From positions 2,338,943 to 2,402,942 of the forward strand of contig OY282442.1 of NCBI GenBank assembly GCA_958296115.1: DNA of 64,000 bases. Reading direction: 5' to 3'. Made by a program: the position numbers and the translations under genes. Shown here one piece after another: positions 59,716 through 64,000 of the stretch (the first letter of the stretch is position 1; each line of letters opens with the position of its first letter). Below the pieces are notes generated by a model that worked only from the letters and a program-made list of their open reading frames with translations, was not told the DNA's origin and did no database searches. Origin of the DNA: an uncultured Dehalococcoidia bacterium (GTDB lineage Bacteria; Chloroflexota; Dehalococcoidia; Lucifugimonadales; CAJWER01).

Positions 59716-60078
59716 GTGAGCTCGAATAGCCCTCCGCTGGCAGATGATGTCGCCCGTCTCATAGTCAACGTTGCGTCCGACAAGCAGGCTGCGGACGTTG
59801 CGATGCTCGATATCAGGGGCGTCAGCGACTTCGCGGATTACTTCGTAATCGCAACCGTAGAGTCCCCCCGCCAGATGAGCAGCCTGATGGAAGACATCGA
59901 GCTGGCCGTCAAGGAGGGCGGAGGCAAGTTGCACCACCGCGAGGGGACGCCCCAGGGCGGTTGGACGCTGCTCGATTTCAGCGACGTGATAGTACACCTG
60001 TTCAGCCCCGACTCGCGGGACTTCTACCGGATAGAAGAGGCATGGCCGGGGGCGGTCGAGACGGTCAGGATTCAGTGA
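59716..60078 (+). CDS. rsfS: Ribosomal silencing factor RsfS
   Basis: 120 residues from the GTG at 59716; the ATG at 59680 lies inside the promoter. [44 protein letters not shown] and [24 protein letters not shown] are the family motifs. It binds L14 and blocks subunit joining when nutrients run short. Its 3' end overlaps the convergent ndk gene by 14 bases. Its promoter is divergent from the endonuclease III-like gene. Confidence 0.95.
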   Translation: MSSNSPPLADDVARLIVNVASDKQAADVAMLDIRGVSDFADYFVIATVESPRQMSSLMEDIELAVKEGGGKLHHREGTPQGGWTLLDFSDVIVHLFSPDSRDFYRIEEAWPGAVETVRIQ

Positions 60079-60517
60079 TCCACGCCTCGACGGCTCTGTC
60101 GTAGGCCGCTATCTCGGCGTCGTCGAAGAACAGGGCAACCTCCCGCGCCGCTGACTCCTCCGAGTCCGAGCCGTGGACCAAGTTCAGCCCTATGGACATC
60201 CCGTAGTCTCCGCGGATGGAGCCTGGCGGCGCGTCCTGCGGGTTGGTCGGCCCCATGATGGACCGCACGACGGCGACCGCGTTTTCGCCCTCTACGGCCA
60301 TGGCGACGACCGGGCTCGACGTGATGAACTCCACGAGTCCCCCGAAGAACGGCTTGTCCACGTGCTCCGCGTAGTGTCTCTCGGCAAGGCCGCGGCTGAC
60401 CCGCATCAGCTTCATGCCCACTATCTTCAACCCCTTGCGCTCGATGCGCCCGATTATCTCGCCCGCGAGACCGCGCTGAACGGCGTCGGGCTTCAGCAAT
60501 ACCAGAGTCCTCTGCAC
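60065..60517 (-). CDS. ndk: Nucleoside diphosphate kinase
   Basis: 150 residues from a GTG directly beside the tsaB stop. [14 protein letters not shown] opens the fold, [24 protein letters not shown]-type sequence is present, and the phosphorylated His is in [12 protein letters not shown]. It keeps nucleoside triphosphates balanced. It follows tsaB on the same strand with no gap, and convergently overlaps rsfS. Confidence 0.97.
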   Translation of the reverse strand: MQRTLVLLKPDAVQRGLAGEIIGRIERKGLKIVGMKLMRVSRGLAERHYAEHVDKPFFGGLVEFITSSPVVAMAVEGENAVAVVRSIMGPTNPQDAPPGSIRGDYGMSIGLNLVHGSDSEESAAREVALFFDDAEIAAYDRAVEAWITES

Positions 60518-61201
60518 TTACGGCTCCTTCCTCGCGCGATTGGCGGACGCTATCTGCGCCGCCCGCATGTACATGGGTTCCAGTGTCTCAGGGTCGTCAA
60601 TGCTGCCATTTCGCAGCCTGTCGTATCCCAGGCGCGCCAGGACCGACGGCCTCCTGGTCGGCGGCGGAACGTCGGCGAGCGCTGCGAGCGAGCCGGCGCG
60701 TTCCCTAATCAGGCTGGCCGTGTCCGACAGCCCTTCGCCGCAAAAGAGCGTCTTCGCATTCAGCCCCATTGCCAACTCCTCGTGGGACTGGACGCGGTAC
60801 CCGGCGTCTCTCCCAGCGCCGTAGAGCGCCGTGTACGCCTTCGAGCGGCCTGCCCCGATGACCGCGCAGACGGGCAAGCCGGCCGCCAGGTAGGGCTCCG
60901 CCTCGACGTCCAGCGTACACACGCCCACCAGGGGCGCGCCGCGGGCCGCCGCGAACGCCTTGGCCATGCTGACGCCGACCCGCAGGGCGCTGAACCCGCC
61001 CGGACCGAGGGCCACGAACACGGCGCTCACTTCGTCCAGCGAAGCCGACGCCTGCTCCGCGGCGCGGTGAATCGCGGGCACGAGCTCGACAGAGTGGTTC
61101 CGCTCCGAGCGCCAGGACAACTCGGCTGCGACCTGCCCTTCGCGCGAGACGGCGACGGAGGCGTACCGGGTCGAGGTATCGAGCGTCAACTCCACGTTCA
61201 A
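60518..61201 (-). CDS. tsaB: tRNA threonylcarbamoyladenosine biosynthesis protein TsaB
   Basis: 227 residues from a TTG (GTG two codons later is possible). LTLDTSTRYASVAVSREG, the HSVELVPAIHRA helix, and VALGPGGFSALRVGVSMAKAFA are TsaB motifs. With TsaD and TsaE it forms the t6A-modification complex on ANN-decoding tRNAs. tsaE lies 72 bases upstream on the same strand; tsaD is not in the window. The C-terminal MYMRAAQIASANRA is the usual end. Confidence 0.95.
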   Translation of the reverse strand: MNVELTLDTSTRYASVAVSREGQVAAELSWRSERNHSVELVPAIHRAAEQASASLDEVSAVFVALGPGGFSALRVGVSMAKAFAAARGAPLVGVCTLDVEAEPYLAAGLPVCAVIGAGRSKAYTALYGAGRDAGYRVQSHEELAMGLNAKTLFCGEGLSDTASLIRERAGSLAALADVPPPTRRPSVLARLGYDRLRNGSIDDPETLEPMYMRAAQIASANRARKEP

Positions 61202-61273
61202 GCCCGCTCCGGGGCCGCGGCTCGTCGAGGGCGGGTCGCAAACCCGCCCCTGCGCTGCGCCTGGCGCATCCGT

Positions 61274-61768
61274 CTACGTTGCATGTCGGCTATCGGCTCC
61301 ATGATTGGCGGCGAGGACGAGGAAGCGGTCGTATTCGGGCGCGGCGGCGGACAGAGTGATGCAACGCGAATCATCTCCTCGCCGCTCGATGTGAACGTCC
61401 AGCCTCTCGGCGGGCAGCGCGCCCGCCGCCCTTTCGGCCCACTCCACGGCCACCACGCCGTCACCTTCGAATATCTCAGCCAGCCCAAGCTCGTCGAGCT
61501 CGTCCACGCGGTCAATTCGATATAGATCGACGTGGTACAACGGCAGCCGCGCCTCGTATTCGGTAACCAGGACGAACGTCGGGCTCCGCGCGTACTCCGC
61601 GCCGCCCAGCCCCCAGAGAATCCCCTGCGTCAAGGTCGTCTTGCCCGCGCCCAGGTCGCCCGTCAGCAGGAATACGTCGCCGGGCCGCGCGCACGCGCCC
61701 ATAGCCCTGCCAAGCTCGCGCGTATCTTCCGCGCTCGCGGTCAGTATCTCGACTGGCGATGAGGGCAA
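61274..61768 (-). CDS. tsaE: tRNA threonylcarbamoyladenosine biosynthesis ATPase TsaE
   Basis: 164 residues from the TTG at 61768; longer frames run into the divergent phosphoesterase gene. VEILTASAEDTRELGRAM leads to the P-loop LLTGDLGAGKTTLTQGI, then ARSPTFVLVTEYEA and VDLYRIDRVDELDELGL, and VVAVEWAERA. It is the ATPase that drives t6A synthesis. A TATAAT box on this strand at 61805-61800 lies in the divergent promoter region shared with the phosphoesterase. The C-terminal 30 residues are longer than usual. Confidence 0.93.
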   Translation of the reverse strand: MPSSPVEILTASAEDTRELGRAMGACARPGDVFLLTGDLGAGKTTLTQGILWGLGGAEYARSPTFVLVTEYEARLPLYHVDLYRIDRVDELDELGLAEIFEGDGVVAVEWAERAAGALPAERLDVHIERRGDDSRCITLSAAAPEYDRFLVLAANHGADSRHAT

Positions 61769-61817
61769 TGGCGCGGCGCTCGCAGGTGGGGTTGCGTGTA
61801 TTATAGCAGGCGCGAAA

Positions 61818-62546
61818 ATGCGCGCGCTCATCGTGTCGGACATACATAGCAACCTGGAAGCGTTGGAGAGCGTCATCCGCGACGCCGAGCTCGGCGGCGG
61901 GTTCGACGAAATATGGTCCATGGGCGACCTCGTGGGATACGGCCCGGACCCAGAGGCGTGCATAGACCTGATGCGAGCGCATGACGGCTTGTGCGTCGCG
62001 GGCAATCACGACCTGGCCGTGTCGGGCAGGATGGGTGTCGAGCGGTTCAACGCCTACGCAGCCGCGGCCGCGACGTGGACGGCAGATCGGCTCGAAGGGG
62101 AGCGCGCCGAGTACCTGGCGGGGCTGCCGCTCCGGCTCGAGACGCACGGCTTCACGGCGGTCCATGGCAGCCCGCGCGACCCCGTGTGGGAGTACGTGGT
62201 GACGGCGCAGTCGGCCCGCGCCAGCTTCGAGCGGCTCGAAACCCCGCGATGCTTGGTCGGACACTCCCATATCCCGTTCGTGTGCCGAATCGAGAACGGC
62301 GCGCCGGCCTTCCGGCTCCCAACGGGCCGGCCGGTCGAGCTTGGGGAGGAGCGGGTCATCGTGAATCCGGGCAGCGTGGGACAGCCGCGGGACGGGGACC
62401 CGCGGGCGAGTTACGCCATATACGACGGGAGCGCGGGAACTATCGCGCATCACAGGGTCGAGTACGACGTACCCGCGACGCAGCGCAAGATGACCGAGCG
62501 CGGCCTGCCCGCATACCTGGCCGAGCGCCTGGCGCACGGGCGGTAG
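61818..62546 (+). CDS. YfcE/MJ0936-type metallophosphoesterase
   Basis: 242 residues from the ATG at 61818. SDIHSNLEALESV, SMGDLVGYGPDPEACIDLM, VAGNHDLAVSG and AVHGSPRDPVWEY, then LVGHSHIPF and VNPGSVGQPRDGDPRASYAIY are the family motifs, each providing metal ligands. These enzymes hydrolyse phosphodiesters or nucleotides with two metals. A TATTAT box about 14 bases upstream implies a very short leader. The gene is divergent from tsaE, which shares its promoter region. Confidence 0.92.
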   Translation: MRALIVSDIHSNLEALESVIRDAELGGGFDEIWSMGDLVGYGPDPEACIDLMRAHDGLCVAGNHDLAVSGRMGVERFNAYAAAAATWTADRLEGERAEYLAGLPLRLETHGFTAVHGSPRDPVWEYVVTAQSARASFERLETPRCLVGHSHIPFVCRIENGAPAFRLPTGRPVELGEERVIVNPGSVGQPRDGDPRASYAIYDGSAGTIAHHRVEYDVPATQRKMTERGLPAYLAERLAHGR

Positions 62547-62551
62547 GGCCG

Positions 62552-63331
62552 CTACTCCCAATCTTCGTCTTCGTCGTCCGGAGGCGTGTCGGCTCCTCGC
62601 CCTTGGCCGGCGTCGGCGCGGGGGATGAGCGCGCCGTAGCTTAGGCGTCGGCCCTTCTTGCGCGGCGGTAGAGACTCAATCGCCTCGCGCATCCGCTCGA
62701 CACGCCTGCCGTCCGCCACGTCTATCAGCAGGGCGGACACGCCTGCGTCGCGCAGGGGGGCCAGCTCTTCGGGCTGGACCTCGCGCGTCGCCGACATCAG
62801 GACGGGAATCCCAAGCCAGGCCCGGGCGCGCGCCGCGCCGAGCAGGTCCGCCACCGTCATGCTATCGCCCAGCTCGGCGCTGACCAGCGCGGCGTCTATA
62901 GGCAATCCGCCTATGGCCGCGGCTCGGTCGCGGTCTAGGTCTTGCCCAAGGGCGACGACCTTGCCAAGCCGCTCTTGAGCCAGGAGCGACGCGTCGGCGC
63001 ATTCAGGCTCGAACACTACGAAGTCGCAGCCCTTCTCGGCAAGCATGGCGGCGCCCTCGCGCGTGACGCTGGGGGCGCGGACGCCCCAAGGCAGCCCGCC
63101 CGTCCTGCCGATGGCCCTATCGAGCGCCGACTCGTCCATCTCGTCCACTGACACGAGCGCGGCGTCGACTTCCGCGTCCACCGCCTTGCGCTTGCGCGCC
63201 AAGGCTGGCAGGCCGATAACGCCGACCAGCAGGATGGACGGGCGGCGCGACCGCGACGCGGGGCCGAAGCCCATGGGCTTCGGGGCCTGCTCGCCCAGCC
63301 TGGATAGCGCGTCTATCAGCTTGCTCATCAT
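62552..63331 (-). CDS. Hypothetical protein, TIM-barrel-like
   Basis: 259 residues from the ATG at 63331 (GAGGTG upstream; the next codon is also ATG). I do not recognise the family. Residues 30-220 alternate hydrophobic strands and helices, with repeated strand-ending acidic residues (FVVFEPECADASLL, VALGQDLDRDRA, ALLIDVADGRR), as in a beta/alpha barrel. The C-terminus, after LPPRKKGRRLSYG, is acidic and disordered (PPDDEDEDWE). It ends 5 bases after the convergent phosphoesterase gene. A divergent promoter region separates it from the esterase gene. Confidence 0.7.
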   Translation of the reverse strand: MMSKLIDALSRLGEQAPKPMGFGPASRSRRPSILLVGVIGLPALARKRKAVDAEVDAALVSVDEMDESALDRAIGRTGGLPWGVRAPSVTREGAAMLAEKGCDFVVFEPECADASLLAQERLGKVVALGQDLDRDRAAAIGGLPIDAALVSAELGDSMTVADLLGAARARAWLGIPVLMSATREVQPEELAPLRDAGVSALLIDVADGRRVERMREAIESLPPRKKGRRLSYGALIPRADAGQGRGADTPPDDEDEDWE

Positions 63332-63460
63332 CACCTCGTGAAGTCCGTATCGGGCGCCAAGCCCATATACCGATTCTATTCTAATTGCGCTCCCATCATC
63401 AACGGCTCGGCGTCCCTGCGTTATAATCCAGCTCAAGACCAGCCAGGAGACCAGACGCCA

Positions 63461-64000
63461 TTGGAGATCAGGCAATTCGAAGACGCGGGCCTCGCGTACC
63501 GGGTATTGGAGCCGGACGGCTACGACGCCGGTCGGTCGTATCCGCTCGTCATATTGATGCATGGTTACGGGTCGCACATGGGGGACCTGGTATCGCTCGC
63601 GCCGATGATTGCGCCGCGGGGCTGCCTGTTCGCATTCCCCAACGCGCCCATCCGCATGGACTTCGGGCTAGGTATGGTCGGCTACGCCTGGAGCGTTCCG
63701 CCCGAAGCGGAGTTCGACGCGGATGGCAGGTCGGAGCGGCTGGTCGAGGGGTTCGTGGAGGACGTGATGTCGCGGTACGGGGTGGAGGATGGCAGGGCGG
63801 CGCTGGGCGGCTTCTCGCAGGGCGGGATGATGGCGTACCGGCACGGGCTGCGCCGGCCGGAGCGCTTCCGGGCCCTGATAGCGCTCAGCTCGCGCATATC
63901 CAGGCTGGACCTGCCGGGCGGGTCGGCGGACTCGCCGCCGCGCCAGCATATCTTCATCGCGCACGGAACCCTCGACGACGTGATACCGCCCAAGGCCGGC
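63461..64000 (+). CDS. Phospholipase/carboxylesterase-family alpha/beta hydrolase, 3' end outside window
   Basis: The first 180 codons from a TTG, preceded by AGGAGA and by a TATAAT near 63422. The alpha/beta-hydrolase fold shows VILMHGYGSHMGDLVSL, the nucleophile elbow LGGFSQGGMMAYR, and IFIAHGTLDDVIP with the acid. The catalytic His would lie beyond position 64000. It resembles the YpfH/cytosolic acyl-thioesterase group. It runs off the window with no stop. It is divergent from the TIM-barrel-like gene. Confidence 0.85.
   Translation, partial: MEIRQFEDAGLAYRVLEPDGYDAGRSYPLVILMHGYGSHMGDLVSLAPMIAPRGCLFAFPNAPIRMDFGLGMVGYAWSVPPEAEFDADGRSERLVEGFVEDVMSRYGVEDGRAALGGFSQGGMMAYRHGLRRPERFRALIALSSRISRLDLPGGSADSPPRQHIFIAHGTLDDVIPPKAG

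Overview
The window is high-G+C bacterial chromosome with densely packed genes. It reads like a Chloroflexota genome, probably a Dehalococcoidia/SAR202-type lineage. That placement is inferred from the style of the long rpsB-tsf-pyrH-frr-uppS-cdsA-dxr-rseP-ispG-proS run, a very short EF-Ts, many TTG/GTG starts, and a catabolic set of amidohydrolase, CocE hydrolase, enolase-superfamily, HpcH aldolase, MetE-like and glutaryl-CoA-dehydrogenase-like genes. No 16S gene is present to confirm it.

Layout: 50-912 is a PIN-domain toxin-antitoxin-like pair. 977-5284 (minus) is a five-gene, end-overlapping operon of 5-oxoprolinase pxpABC, a DedA/YqaA-type membrane protein and an amidohydrolase. 5285-6480 is non-coding and repeat-rich. 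6482-13944 (minus) holds GNAT, a DUF4276/AAA ATPase pair, CocE hydrolase, XdhC, and a HerA-like ATPase with a HAS-barrel partner. 14510-18494 holds selD, a TPR protein, an MFS transporter, an OsmC-family gene and a Nudix gene. 18495-19485 is a second repeat-rich gap, carrying an inverted copy of the first. 19550-25700 (plus) has an aldolase, an AlkZ-like protein, cca, a cupredoxin, a MetE-like protein and cinA. 25768-31851 is an island of unfamiliar membrane-anchored surface proteins with visible recent duplication. 31878-35549 is a giant FtsX-type permease. 36524-48144 is glmS followed by the ribosome/lipid/isoprenoid superoperon. 48151-49442 is a nuclease with an antitoxin-like partner. 49495 to the end holds a sulfatase-fold enzyme, cysteine desulfurase, thioredoxin, tRNA-Sec, pgi, a lone ABC permease, degradative enzymes, DNA repair, rsfS, ndk, tsaB/tsaE, a phosphoesterase and a truncated esterase.

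The most informative result is a selenocysteine trait that ordinary gene calling breaks. selD has an in-frame UGA exactly at its active-site position, followed by a 9-bp hairpin. An OsmC-family gene has an in-frame UGA exactly at its peroxidatic cysteine. A selC gene (tRNA-Sec, anticodon UCA) lies at 53045-53139. selA and selB are not in the window and must be elsewhere if the trait works.

Other points of interest are: a roughly 650-bp repeat in two inverted copies about 13 kb apart, with its own promoter-like site and several GNRA-capped hairpins preserved in both copies (a candidate structured RNA or mobile element); an EVE-like/NucS-like nuclease translationally coupled to a RelB/DinJ-type antitoxin in place of a normal toxin; a TIR-bounded mini-element just upstream of selC; promoters whose -10 box sits 6-7 nt from the start codon (leaderless transcripts); and enzymes with substituted catalytic residues (CinA C-terminal domain, sulfatase-fold enzyme, amidohydrolase).
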